DNA of 64,000 nt. Source: Leptospira vanthielii serovar Holland str. Waz Holland = ATCC 700522. Its GTDB lineage: Bacteria > Spirochaetota > Leptospiria > Leptospirales > Leptospiraceae. The position numbers and the translations under genes were made by a program. Positions 9,832 through 18,781 of the stretch are shown piece after piece. The notes beneath the pieces were generated by a model, which was given only the letters and a program-made list of their open reading frames with translations, ran no database searches and was not told the origin of the DNA. The stretch is taken from the NCBI RefSeq assembly GCF_000332455.1, contig NZ_AOGY02000072.1:79501-143500 (forward strand), given 5' to 3'. Each line of letters begins with the position of its first letter. Position 1 is the first letter of the stretch.

Positions 9832-10631
9832 GTTTCGCTAAACTGTAAAACCTCTCTCCGTTCCGTAAATTCATCTGAAAGCGGATCGGAGAAACTGCGC
9901 TCCACTACTTCTACCGATTCCTTTCCATAAAACACTAAAGTCGAGGCTCGGGTTCCGTAACCGGGAACACGAATCCGTATCGAAGACAAATATTTCTCTT
10001 TTTCGAGTCCGATTCCTGTATCGGGGAGAAGTGAGTCCTCTTTTACCAAATCCGAATCACTTAACAATCGAAAAAATTCCGGCGTCACTTCTTTAGTCCA
10101 GTCCTGGCCTTTCGCAATAGAATCAAACACCTGTTTGACGCCCAATTTTAATTTTTCTGTTTTGGGCCAGATGGTATTCCAATTGGCATTACTTACGGCA
10201 TGAAACCCTGGCTCTAAAATCTCGGACTGCAAAGGATCCCCACCAACATAACTGGCAACCTCTCCATCAAAGACAAATAAATTGAAACCTTCATAGTCAG
10301 AGGCCGTTTTTAGAACTTCCTCTCGGTATTTCTCAGAGCTCAAATCCTTAGATGATTTTAAAAAATCCAAAACTAGACCACCGCGTGATTTCGGTTTTGG
10401 GTGCGGCGGTTTCTTTAGGTTTCGCACATTGGTGAGAAAGGCCAACTTGCCAAGAGAACTCACACCAAGCCAAGTCCCCCCAGCTTTTAAATCCTTTCCC
10501 GCAAGAACCTTTGGATTCGATTCCCAAAGGTGAAGTGGCCCCGTAGGTCTTTCAAAAAACTCATCTCTGTTGGAAACAACGACAAGAGGAAATTTGGGAT
10601 GGATCCTGTATGCGATTACAACTAAACACAT
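9828..10631 (-). CDS. NRDE family protein (TANGO2-like)
   Basis: A 267-residue member of the NRDE/TANGO2 family, an Ntn-hydrolase-like fold starting at a conserved Cys2. The family signature [10 protein letters not shown] is near residue 22, preceded by [20 protein letters not shown]. Further blocks are [16 protein letters not shown] and LAFLTNVRN. Members are small cytoplasmic proteins linked in eukaryotes to Golgi organisation and in bacteria to haem homeostasis; the function here is not established. The start is the ATG at 10631, leaving 92 bp to the divergent DUF4254 gene. It is convergent with glyA. Confidence 0.88.
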   Translation of the reverse strand: MCLVVIAYRIHPKFPLVVVSNRDEFFERPTGPLHLWESNPKVLAGKDLKAGGTWLGVSSLGKLAFLTNVRNLKKPPHPKPKSRGGLVLDFLKSSKDLSSEKYREEVLKTASDYEGFNLFVFDGEVASYVGGDPLQSEILEPGFHAVSNANWNTIWPKTEKLKLGVKQVFDSIAKGQDWTKEVTPEFFRLLSDSDLVKEDSLLPDTGIGLEKEKYLSSIRIRVPGYGTRASTLVFYGKESVEVVERSFSDPLSDEFTERREVLQFSET

Positions 10632-10723
10632 GAGAATTCAAATGACCAAAATAGATGGCAAAAGAAAGCGAAAAACCTGGGAAATATTTGGATTGAACGC
10701 CAAAAACCATATTAAATCATGAA

Positions 10724-11347
10724 TTGCATTACGATATGAAAGCATTGGAAGCCAAAAAAGCCGTCTCTATTTTCCAGGAATCCGTTCTGGATTGGCATAA
10801 AAAAGAAGCCCCCCATCCAAATCCTTATCCTGAAGGAAGTTTGGAGTCCACTCTCTACCAAAAAAACCACATCGATACCATCCAGTGGCATATTGAAGAT
10901 GAAATTCGTAGGCCAGACATAGCTTTAGAAGATGTTGTGACTCTCAAACGAAAGATCGACAAACTGAACCAAGACAGAACCGATATGGTGGAAAAACTCG
11001 ACGACTTTGTGATCGAAATGTTTCGTTCCGTCACACCAAAACCGAATGCGCGGCTGAATTCTGAATCGCCCGCTTGGTTACTCGATCGTATGAGTATTTT
11101 AGAACTCAAAATTTACCATATGGAAGAACAAGTCGCAAGAAAAGACTCATCTGCTTCCAAAGAACATATCGCTAAATGCCAAGCGAAACTAGATATTCTC
11201 CTAGACCAAAGAGAAGATTTGAAAAAATGTTTGGATGAACTTTTTCTCGACTACTCAGAGGGAACAAAACGAGTGAAAGTTTATCGTCAAATGAAGATGT
11301 ACAATGACCAAAATTTAAATCCGTCTCTGTATAAGAATCAAAAATGA
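10724..11347 (+). CDS. DUF4254 domain protein
   Basis: A 207-residue, strongly helical protein (DEIRRPDIALEDVVTLKRKI, NQDRTDMVEKLDDF) that I recognise as DUF4254. The family is of unknown function and is often found beside LPS heptosyltransferase genes, as here. The start is uncertain: a TTG at 10724 or an in-frame ATG at 10736; neither has a clear ribosome-binding site. An out-of-frame ATG at 10719 stops after six codons. There is no signal peptide or membrane segment, so it is probably cytoplasmic. Its stop overlaps the ATG of the GT9 gene (ATGA), implying translational coupling and a shared role in lipopolysaccharide core or O-unit assembly. Confidence 0.85.
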   Translation: MHYDMKALEAKKAVSIFQESVLDWHKKEAPHPNPYPEGSLESTLYQKNHIDTIQWHIEDEIRRPDIALEDVVTLKRKIDKLNQDRTDMVEKLDDFVIEMFRSVTPKPNARLNSESPAWLLDRMSILELKIYHMEEQVARKDSSASKEHIAKCQAKLDILLDQREDLKKCLDELFLDYSEGTKRVKVYRQMKMYNDQNLNPSLYKNQK

Positions 11348-12402
11348 TAAACCTTTTAGTGTTACGATTTTCGGCGATGGGGGATGTGGCTTTAATGACA
11401 CCAGCTCTCATTGCCATTGCAGCTAAATATTCTAACATTCAGCTGACAGTTGTTACCAGAGGAAACTTCGCACCATTTTTCTATAATATTCCTAACCTAA
11501 ATGTATTAGGAATCAATTTAAAAAAATACAAAGGAATTTTAGGTCTTTGGAGGATGTATCGTGACATCGCCAAACTTGGACCATTCGGTCATGTCATTGA
11601 CCTACATGGCTCTGTACGTTCTCGTTTCATTGCCTTTTTGTTTCGTAGTCAAGGAGTCGCTTACTCCAAAATCATCAAAGGCCGTCGCGAAAAACTAGCA
11701 CAAACACGACGTTATAATAAAAAACTAAACCAACTCCCGCACACAGTGGAACGTTATTTAAATGTATTTCGCAAAGCAGGCTTTGATGCACCCATTCGCA
11801 AAGGCCCCTGGCTCAATGTCGATGGGGAATCTAAAATGTATGCCAAGGACTTTCTTAAATCCGTAGGGATTGATAAAAAAGAAGGCCAATGGTTTGGATT
11901 TGCACCTTTTGCAGGACATGCTCTAAAAGAATGGAGTTTTGAAAAATGCAAACGCCTGGTGGAAGTTTTGCTCGATGAATTTCCAGACTGCAACGTATTC
12001 CTGTTTGGCGGAAAAGACGAAGCGAAAGAATTAGAAATCCTTCGTAATGATCAAAAACGAGCTCATATTGTGCAAGGTGGGAATTTAGGAATCCGCGGAG
12101 AACTTGGGATTATGGATCGCTTAGATGTGATGATTGGAATGGATAGTTCGAACGTTCACATCGCTGCACTACTCAAAAAACCCGTGATTGGAATTTATGG
12201 AACGACCCATCCTCTTTCTGGATTTGGCCCCTTTGCACAAGAAGATTCGGGAGTTTTACAGGTGGATTTACCTTGTAGACCTTGTTCCATTTACGGAAAT
12301 ACAAAATGTTGGCGAGGGGACCATGCTTGTATGGAACTCATTGACCCACTAGACGTTGTTCGTCGAATCCGCCTCATCCAAAATGTAAATACACTTTGGT
12401 GA
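11344..12402 (+). CDS. Glycosyltransferase family 9 (LPS heptosyltransferase-like)
   Basis: A 352-residue GT-B enzyme of family 9, like WaaC/WaaF/RfaF, which transfers heptose or another sugar from a nucleotide donor to the lipopolysaccharide core at the cytoplasmic face of the inner membrane. It opens with VLRFSAMGDVALMTPAL, the GT9 N-terminal motif. The C-terminal donor site has FGGKDEAKELE and then IGMDSSNVHIAALLKKPVIG and YGTTHP. A cysteine cluster (PCRPCSIYGNTKC) near the C-terminus is usual for the family. Its ATG overlaps the DUF4254 stop. The sugar and acceptor are unknown. Confidence 0.9.
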   Translation: MINLLVLRFSAMGDVALMTPALIAIAAKYSNIQLTVVTRGNFAPFFYNIPNLNVLGINLKKYKGILGLWRMYRDIAKLGPFGHVIDLHGSVRSRFIAFLFRSQGVAYSKIIKGRREKLAQTRRYNKKLNQLPHTVERYLNVFRKAGFDAPIRKGPWLNVDGESKMYAKDFLKSVGIDKKEGQWFGFAPFAGHALKEWSFEKCKRLVEVLLDEFPDCNVFLFGGKDEAKELEILRNDQKRAHIVQGGNLGIRGELGIMDRLDVMIGMDSSNVHIAALLKKPVIGIYGTTHPLSGFGPFAQEDSGVLQVDLPCRPCSIYGNTKCWRGDHACMELIDPLDVVRRIRLIQNVNTLW

Positions 12403-12446
12403 TACACTAAACACTCACATCCTATTGAGAAAGGAAAGGAGACTTT

Positions 12447-13550
12447 ATGTTATTCCTAGTGGAAAAGATTACTTCTGTTTCTCCAAATACTTTTAAATGT
12501 AAACCTAGTATCACCTCTCCTTTCCTCCATTCCCGATCTTATAGAACCATACCTAAGAGAGTTTTTTTCCTTTCTCTGACACTTTCGATTTTCCTTTCTC
12601 TTTTTTCATTCCCATCACAAATCCAGGCAGAAGAGTTTTCTTCGGAGTTTCAACCAGTCATTCTCCCTTCTCCCAACAAAGCCGATTACGAAGAACAAAT
12701 CAAATGCCAAGAATTGTACTGTAAAAAAATTCCTTACTCAGAGGACGGAAAGTATTTATCTGAAGTTTGGGAAGAACTAGGAAAAAACGGTGGTAAGGTC
12801 GTCGTTGATTTTTCAGATTCTCCGCTTTCTCTCAGCGAATCGAAAATGGACGATATCACAGAATACTTACGCGAAATTGCCAAAAGGGATGGCCATGTCA
12901 GTTTAGAGCCATTTTATATCGCCACAAGAGGCCTTGGAATTACCGATGTCCCTATTGTTAAGGATCTTTTTGGCCTGAGTTATAATTTATACAAACGAAT
13001 TCGTTCGGCACTCAAATTTGGTCGCATGGGAAATTACAACGCGAAGGTTCTCTACCATCCCACAACCGGTAAAGTGTTACAGGTATTTTTCTTTCATAAA
13101 AATTATGGGAATCTCTGTAACACAGTGTATTCGACCTGTGATCGCATTGAATACATCGATGATGATTTGTTTGACAAACAACTTTCTCTTAGGCTCGGTG
13201 ATACAAATACAAAAGGAATTGAAGTTCGTTTCAACCAAACTCCCGCCATCCTTCCTCAAATGAAACTAGACATTGGAAATCTTTTGGATACAAATCGTTC
13301 GGCAAGACTTTATAAATGGCTGATCATTACTAAAAAAACAGATACTAAAACGGTTACTCGGGAACGGTTTCTTGGTGTGGAGCTTGCGATTAAAGTTTTG
13401 GATTATACTTTAAGTGCTTACGAAATTGTAGAAGCGATCCAACTCTATATGCCCGCTCGTACCAAACAGGCCGAAGTGGTTTATGAAGACACAGAAGAAG
13501 GTAGAATCCTTAAGTCTGTGACTTTTTATCCAGCACCTGATAAAGATTAG
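12447..13550 (+). CDS. Exported protein of unknown function
   Basis: A 367-residue protein. A strong AAGGAG lies about 7 bases before the ATG at 12447, so I keep this start although it gives an unusually long N-region: the hydrophobic core is at about residues 38-56 (RVFFLSLTLSIFLSLFSF), with likely cleavage after SQIQA at residue 61. The mature protein has no motif I recognise. It contains a four-cysteine patch early on (CQELYCKK) and later (NLCNTVYSTCDRI), which fits a periplasmic or surface protein with disulfides. It is downstream of the GT9 gene by 44 bp. Its 3' end overlaps the convergent membrane-protein gene by 41 bp. Confidence 0.7.
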   Translation: MLFLVEKITSVSPNTFKCKPSITSPFLHSRSYRTIPKRVFFLSLTLSIFLSLFSFPSQIQAEEFSSEFQPVILPSPNKADYEEQIKCQELYCKKIPYSEDGKYLSEVWEELGKNGGKVVVDFSDSPLSLSESKMDDITEYLREIAKRDGHVSLEPFYIATRGLGITDVPIVKDLFGLSYNLYKRIRSALKFGRMGNYNAKVLYHPTTGKVLQVFFFHKNYGNLCNTVYSTCDRIEYIDDDLFDKQLSLRLGDTNTKGIEVRFNQTPAILPQMKLDIGNLLDTNRSARLYKWLIITKKTDTKTVTRERFLGVELAIKVLDYTLSAYEIVEAIQLYMPARTKQAEVVYEDTEEGRILKSVTFYPAPDKD

Positions 13551-14145
13551 TTTCTAAATTCGATTTTCGAATCTTTACCATCATCACAAAAACAAGGCAA
13601 GCAATTCCAGCAGACGCAGGAAATAAAAGAGTCGTTGGATTCCATTCCGCTAAAGCAATGATCGCAAGGAAATTACGAAACAAAAAAATCAGGTAAAATC
13701 CAAGGGGTTCAGAGTTGGGAAGAAGATATCCTTTTCGAAAGGTAGGAATAAACCCCAAAATATCAGCGATAGACAAAACAATCACGGCAGCGAGTGGATG
13801 GGAAAAATAAAACCAAAATGGCAAACTCGAAAGCGCTAACCCAAAGAAAAACCAATCCGATTTTGTGATATTGATATCGCCACGTTTGCGATAAGCAAAA
13901 ACGGCCACAAGGATAGTGATGATCCCAGAAACACCGATGGGAATACTTCCGATACCTCCATTTCCAGCCACTTGTGCAAAGAACACGATAAAGGTGGTTG
14001 CTCCCCAGATGATCCAAGAGAAAACATGAGGACGAATATTTCCTAAACGAATCCCCTGAATGTAAGGAATGTATGCATAAAAAGTTAAAAGAATAGCGCA
14101 GCCCGAAATTACCGAACGCACTTCAACACTGACTAAACTTGTCAT
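13510..14145 (-). CDS. Polytopic inner-membrane protein of unknown function
   Basis: A 211-residue protein with about seven hydrophobic segments and little soluble sequence. The N-terminal portion has the look of PQ-loop/SemiSWEET-like proteins ([25 protein letters not shown]), with proline-bearing helices, and a similar half-repeat recurs ([20 protein letters not shown]). That suggests a tandem three-helix-bundle transporter or sensor, but I am not sure. It starts with an ATG that overlaps the stop of the GT4 gene (14142-14145), so it is translated as the second gene of that operon. The last 40 bp overlap the convergent exported-protein gene. Confidence 0.75.
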   Translation of the reverse strand: MTSLVSVEVRSVISGCAILLTFYAYIPYIQGIRLGNIRPHVFSWIIWGATTFIVFFAQVAGNGGIGSIPIGVSGIITILVAVFAYRKRGDINITKSDWFFFGLALSSLPFWFYFSHPLAAVIVLSIADILGFIPTFRKGYLLPNSEPLGFYLIFLFRNFLAIIALAEWNPTTLLFPASAGIACLVFVMMVKIRKSNLETNLYQVLDKKSQT

Positions 14146-15431
14146 TGCATAAAATCAAAAAACAAATCAAAGATATTTTGTTTTTTCACCTTTCCTTTCA
14201 TTGCTTCAATCACTTTGGAATACACTTCTTCCATTGTATCTACACATTTATCCATATCATGGCCTGAAGCAATTTGAATGGAATTTTTGGAAAACTTGGC
14301 ATACTCTTCTGGGTTACGAACAATTTCCAAGGCCCCTTGTGCGATTCCTTTGGAATCAAAGGGTTTGGCAATGTATCCATTTTCGCCATGACGAATGAGC
14401 TCCGGCAATGCGAAAGAATCCACTCCCACAGCAGGAAGTCCACAAGCAATTGCTTCCAAAACAACAAGTCCTTGAGTTTCCATAGTGGAGGCAGTCAAAA
14501 ATACATCATACTTCGGATATTCTTCGTGTAACACAGCATTGGGGATAAATCCTTTAAAAGTAACCGCAGTTTGGATTCCTAAATGTTCCGCTTGTCTTTG
14601 TAAGGAAGGAATGGCCGGGCCTTCTCCAATGATGGTTAGTGTTGCCTTGGGGTAGTGTTCATGGATAGTTTTAAAAGCATTCAGGACCACGTCACAATTT
14701 TTTTCATACGAGATTCGACCCACATGTAAAAACTTCGGTGCGTCCCCACCAGTATAGGTTTTGGGAGTTCCCTGGAACCGTTTTAAATCCATTCCATTGG
14801 AAACTACTGTGATGGGACGAGTGATTCCATATTCAATCAGTTGTTCTTTAATCAGGTGGCTTGGTGAGATGACCACATCACAACGGTTATAGATATCATT
14901 ACAGATCTTTAAGATGATTTTTTTCCGAATATTGAAGTTATCAAATTTTACAATTTTATCCAGTTCATCGATATTTAATTTTTTTTTGAACTTATTGGCT
15001 TTGAAAAAAAGTTTATCGAGTTTGAACAAACGATAAAAGGAAACATACATTTCCTGTTCTGCCATCAGTGTATGGTAGGTTCCAATTACGGGAACACCGA
15101 ATCTCTCTGCAGCGTTCACAGCGTAAAGACCGAGTAGGCCCGGGGTATGGATGTGGATGAGGTCGGGTTTGAAGTCTTCAATGATCCTTTTGATTTTTCC
15201 AGGAGAAGGCAAAACCACTTTGATATCGGGGTAACTCGGTAGGTATCCCGAGCGAAATCGTACAACTTGGATGTTGTCCGTCATCCGATCAAAGTCCCCA
15301 TCACCATATTTGGGAGCACAAATACAAAACTCGTGCCCACGCAAAGCCAAAAGTTCAGAAAAATTCTTAATCGAAACAGCGACTCCGTCGGTTTTTGGCA
15401 AAAAAGTATCGGAAAAATATAAGACTCGCAA
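14142..15431 (-). CDS. Glycosyltransferase family 4
   Basis: A 429-residue GT-B enzyme of family 4. The N-terminal acceptor domain begins [19 protein letters not shown] and contains [19 protein letters not shown] and [13 protein letters not shown], the pattern of diacylglycerol or phosphoinositol glycosyltransferases. The C-terminal donor domain has [25 protein letters not shown], and the E-x7-E motif in [19 protein letters not shown] sequence ([20 protein letters not shown]). The likely role is glycolipid or polysaccharide synthesis at the inner membrane. The start is TTG at 15431 with GAGG 6 bases upstream. It is divergent from the O-antigen-ligase-like gene by 49 bp and overlaps the membrane-protein gene downstream by 4 bp. 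Confidence 0.9.
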   Translation of the reverse strand: MRVLYFSDTFLPKTDGVAVSIKNFSELLALRGHEFCICAPKYGDGDFDRMTDNIQVVRFRSGYLPSYPDIKVVLPSPGKIKRIIEDFKPDLIHIHTPGLLGLYAVNAAERFGVPVIGTYHTLMAEQEMYVSFYRLFKLDKLFFKANKFKKKLNIDELDKIVKFDNFNIRKKIILKICNDIYNRCDVVISPSHLIKEQLIEYGITRPITVVSNGMDLKRFQGTPKTYTGGDAPKFLHVGRISYEKNCDVVLNAFKTIHEHYPKATLTIIGEGPAIPSLQRQAEHLGIQTAVTFKGFIPNAVLHEEYPKYDVFLTASTMETQGLVVLEAIACGLPAVGVDSFALPELIRHGENGYIAKPFDSKGIAQGALEIVRNPEEYAKFSKNSIQIASGHDMDKCVDTMEEVYSKVIEAMKGKVKKQNIFDLFFDFMQ

Positions 15432-15480
15432 CTGTTACCTCTTTACAAATTGGAGAAAAGCATTAGTCTCATCCAAAGTT

Positions 15481-16800
15481 ATGTTTTACCGAATCTATCG
15501 CTTCTTTCTTGCCTTGTCCATCATTTCCTGTGCCCTTTCTGTTTCTCTTAGCCAACTTTTTCTACTCCTTTCTTTTGTTTTTTTCCTCCTTCTCCCAGAA
15601 AAACCAAAACTGACAAGTCCTTTGATCAAAATTCTCTTCTTATTTTATCTTTGGCAAATTGTAACCGTATTGTATCATTTCTCCGCTTCCGGTTTTGACA
15701 TAATTTCCATCAAACATGCGTTTCGTGATGAGATGAAAGATATTTTTCTTGTCGCGGCATTTATCTCAGTCCAAGGAATCAAACCAGCAGATAGAAAATA
15801 CCTGTATAAAACTTTTTTTATTTTTGCTCTTGTAATCGTGATCACAGGTTTTATCTCCATTTTTTCCATGACGAGACTCTCTCGTTTGATTTCTGATCTT
15901 TATAAAACCTCTGCCTCATGGCCTTACCAACACCATTACGGCAAAATTTCAAACATCAACATTTATCTTCCTATAGGTCTTATGAATACCCACCTTACTT
16001 TTGGTGGGTTACTAGCATTTATCTTTCCTGGGTTTGTATTTCGATTGTACGATTCTTGGTATAAAAAAGAATCTTTTTCCAAAATCTCCATGAGTGCCAT
16101 ATTACTTTTGTTAGTATCCGTAGTGTTTTTGTTCAACAACGCCAGGTCTTCGCTTCTTGGAGCTTTGGTAAGCACAATCTTTGGTATTTATATCCTGGTA
16201 TTTATCGACAAAGACATTTCCAAAAAAATGTTAAAACGCATCGGTATCTTTAGTCTTCTTTTTTTAGTAGTAGTTTTTACTGGTTACAAAACAACATCAG
16301 CAGTCAAACGGGTAGTCGATCCCTTGTTTGGTGGAGAAAAACATACGGACTCGGGAAGGACGTTTATCTGGGATTCCACCTTTCCGCTTATCGAAAAAAA
16401 TCCTATTTTTGGGATTGGATCAGGGAACTACCAAAAAGAGATCGAGATCTCAAGAAAAGAAAGGGAAAAAGAAAACAAAGAGCTAAGTTTCTTTTACGAA
16501 GTCACTCAACGTGGTCATGCCCATAATGACTACTTCCATTTAACAGCCGTATTTGGTCGACCACAAGGAATTCTCTATCTTCTGTTATTTGGGACCATCC
16601 TTTATACACTTTTAAACGGAAACATCCCCAAAAAAATTCGATTTATGACTTATGGTTTAGTCGGTTTTTTCTTTTCCGGACTTTTACAATGTTATTTTCA
16701 AGATGATGAAGTTTTGATTGTGTTTTACTTTTTACTTGGGTATCTCAATCTCTATGCCGAATCAGAAAAAAAGACAACCGAACTAAAGATAGAAGGATAA
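15481..16800 (+). CDS. O-antigen ligase-like (Wzy_C) membrane protein
   Basis: A 439-residue protein with roughly eleven membrane helices and one large periplasmic loop. The Wzy_C domain is recognisable from FLFNNARSSLLGALVSTI, the loop segment DSGRTFIWDSTFPLIEKNP, then FGIGSGNYQKE and HAHNDYFHL, where the conserved His of WaaL-type ligases lies. Such enzymes join polysaccharide from undecaprenyl pyrophosphate to lipid A core or to proteins in the periplasm, or polymerise O-units. I use the ATG at 15481; the frame stays open to 15271 but that part overlaps the GT4 gene on the other strand. The GH5 gene begins 4 bp after the stop. Confidence 0.85.
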   Translation: MFYRIYRFFLALSIISCALSVSLSQLFLLLSFVFFLLLPEKPKLTSPLIKILFLFYLWQIVTVLYHFSASGFDIISIKHAFRDEMKDIFLVAAFISVQGIKPADRKYLYKTFFIFALVIVITGFISIFSMTRLSRLISDLYKTSASWPYQHHYGKISNINIYLPIGLMNTHLTFGGLLAFIFPGFVFRLYDSWYKKESFSKISMSAILLLLVSVVFLFNNARSSLLGALVSTIFGIYILVFIDKDISKKMLKRIGIFSLLFLVVVFTGYKTTSAVKRVVDPLFGGEKHTDSGRTFIWDSTFPLIEKNPIFGIGSGNYQKEIEISRKEREKENKELSFFYEVTQRGHAHNDYFHLTAVFGRPQGILYLLLFGTILYTLLNGNIPKKIRFMTYGLVGFFFSGLLQCYFQDDEVLIVFYFLLGYLNLYAESEKKTTELKIEG

Positions 16801-16804
16801 ATCA

Positions 16805-18781
16805 ATGGCACCAAAAAAACTCTCCCCCCAAGGCGAATGGTTTGTAGATGTTAATGGAAGAAAAGTAATCTTACGTGGAATTAACTTAGGGGGCGATACC
16901 AAAGTTCCTTATCCGAATGGTGGGACCCAATTCCCTAACGATTTTTCAGACCATAAAGAAGTCAGTTTTATTGGCAGACCCTTTCCGCTTTCAGAAGCAG
17001 ATACCCATTTCACACGACTCAAACAATGGGGGTTTAACGTATTACGTTTATTAACCACTTGGGAGGCTGTCGAACACAAAGGCCCGAATGATTACGACGA
17101 AGCCTATTTGGATTATTTTACAGAAATCGTTCGATTGGCTGGAGAATACGGATTTTATGTTTTTGTTGATTTCCACCAAGACGTTTGGTCACGGATGACT
17201 GGTGGTGACGGAGCTCCAGGATGGATATTTGAAAAACTAGGAATCGATTATCGCAAACTTTCGGAAGCTGATGCAGCCATAGTCATGCAAAGGACATATG
17301 ACTACACAAGACCAGGCATTCGTCAGGAAGAGAACTATCCAACAATGTGTTGGTCGCAGAACTATCGTTATGCTGGTAATGCCATCCTTTGGACTTTGTT
17401 TTTTGGCGGAAAGGACTTTGCACCGAATTTCCTTATCGATGGCAAAAACGTTCAGGATTATTTACAAGATCACTACTTAGGTTGTATGAAACAAATTGCC
17501 GAACGAGTGAAAGGTTTCGATTTTGTTTTGGGATTTGATTCTCTCAATGAACCAGGCAAAGGATTTATCGGTCGAGCCATGAACGATCGTGGCCTCAAGA
17601 ACACTGACGAAGATCCCGCCAAACCAGGACTAGGTTGGTCACCTATTGATGCCCTTTTTTCATCTCATGGACATGCGATTGATTTACCCTACCTCACTCT
17701 CAAAGTATGGAAGGGAGGATTTGTTCCTACAAAAACTGTCACCGTCAACAAAAACAAAGTATCCATTTGGTTACCTGAATCTCCAGGTGATCCCTTCCAA
17801 TTGGAAGGAGCTTATACCATCACAAAAGACGGAACCCCCTTCATTGAACGGAATGATTTTTTTCAAAACATCAAAGGAAAAACCATCGACTTCGATAGAG
17901 ACTACTTAATCCCTTTTATGCGAACCGTAGGCGAAACCATCCAAAACATTCGAAAGGATTGGATGGTTTTTATTGAAAGGGAAGCCTCTGATGCATTCAC
18001 CCACCCTCACTTAAATGGAGAGGCGCCAAAGCTGGCAGTGAATGCTGCCCATTGGTATGATATCCTAACCCTCCTATTCAAAACCTTTCTCTATCCAATC
18101 GCCATCGATACTCTCACCAAACGGCCAGTATTCGGTAAGTCTGGAATCGAAGCAATGTATGTGCGCCAACTCACGCGCATTAAAAACACTGCCGACTCCG
18201 TTCCAGGAAAAATTCCAAGCCTTATCGGTGAGTTTGGAATCCCTTTTGACCTACAAGGAGGGAAGGCATACAAAGAATGGAAAAAAGGCAACCGCTCTCC
18301 AAAAATTTGGAAACGGCATGTGATGGCCCTTGATGCGATGTACAATGCGATGGACCATTTATTTCTTTCCAACACTCTATGGAACTACACTGCTTCGAAC
18401 GAAAATGATTTGATGGTGGGAGATGGTTGGAACCAAGAAGATCTCAGCATTTTTTCAAAAGACCAAATCATTCCTGGTTCCGATCCCGATGTGTATGGAG
18501 GTGGCGGCCGCGCCATCGAAGGGTTTTGCAGGCCTTATGCTGCTTTTACCCAAGGAACTCCTATCAAAATGACATACAACCTAGATAACCGTGAATTCCA
18601 TTTTGAATGGTTATCGGATCTTGCTATCACAGAGCCTTGTATCATCAAAGTTCCAAGGTTCGTATATCCAAATGGCGTACAAATTGTACTCTCCAATGCA
18701 GAAAAAATTTCGGAAAAGGAAGGGGAACTTACAGTCAAAGGGAATGGGGGGAAAGCGAGCCTCATCCTAAAACCACTATGA
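16805..18781 (+). CDS. Glycoside hydrolase family 5, endoglycosylceramidase-like
   Basis: A 658-residue GH5 enzyme. The TIM-barrel entry RGINLGGDTKVPYP is followed by WGFNVLRLLTTWEAVEH and FVDFHQDVWSRMTGGDGAP. The acid/base Glu is E249 in GFDSLNEPG and the nucleophile is E476 in LIGEFGIPFD. A C-terminal beta domain follows from about residue 570. This layout, with a large insertion between the two glutamates, matches endoglycosylceramidases and fungal sterol beta-glucosidases (EGCrP), which split glucose from glycolipids. There is no signal peptide, so it probably acts in the cytoplasm on a lipid-linked glucoside. It lies 4 bp after the O-antigen-ligase-like gene and its stop overlaps the ATG of the cyclase gene. 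Confidence 0.85.
   Translation: MAPKKLSPQGEWFVDVNGRKVILRGINLGGDTKVPYPNGGTQFPNDFSDHKEVSFIGRPFPLSEADTHFTRLKQWGFNVLRLLTTWEAVEHKGPNDYDEAYLDYFTEIVRLAGEYGFYVFVDFHQDVWSRMTGGDGAPGWIFEKLGIDYRKLSEADAAIVMQRTYDYTRPGIRQEENYPTMCWSQNYRYAGNAILWTLFFGGKDFAPNFLIDGKNVQDYLQDHYLGCMKQIAERVKGFDFVLGFDSLNEPGKGFIGRAMNDRGLKNTDEDPAKPGLGWSPIDALFSSHGHAIDLPYLTLKVWKGGFVPTKTVTVNKNKVSIWLPESPGDPFQLEGAYTITKDGTPFIERNDFFQNIKGKTIDFDRDYLIPFMRTVGETIQNIRKDWMVFIEREASDAFTHPHLNGEAPKLAVNAAHWYDILTLLFKTFLYPIAIDTLTKRPVFGKSGIEAMYVRQLTRIKNTADSVPGKIPSLIGEFGIPFDLQGGKAYKEWKKGNRSPKIWKRHVMALDAMYNAMDHLFLSNTLWNYTASNENDLMVGDGWNQEDLSIFSKDQIIPGSDPDVYGGGGRAIEGFCRPYAAFTQGTPIKMTYNLDNREFHFEWLSDLAITEPCIIKVPRFVYPNGVQIVLSNAEKISEKEGELTVKGNGGKASLILKPL

Noticed and set aside
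18607..18777. Upstream start for the cyclase inside the GH5 gene.
   Set aside because: The extra residues are a shadow of GH5; the ATG at 18778 overlaps the GH5 stop in the typical ATGA manner.
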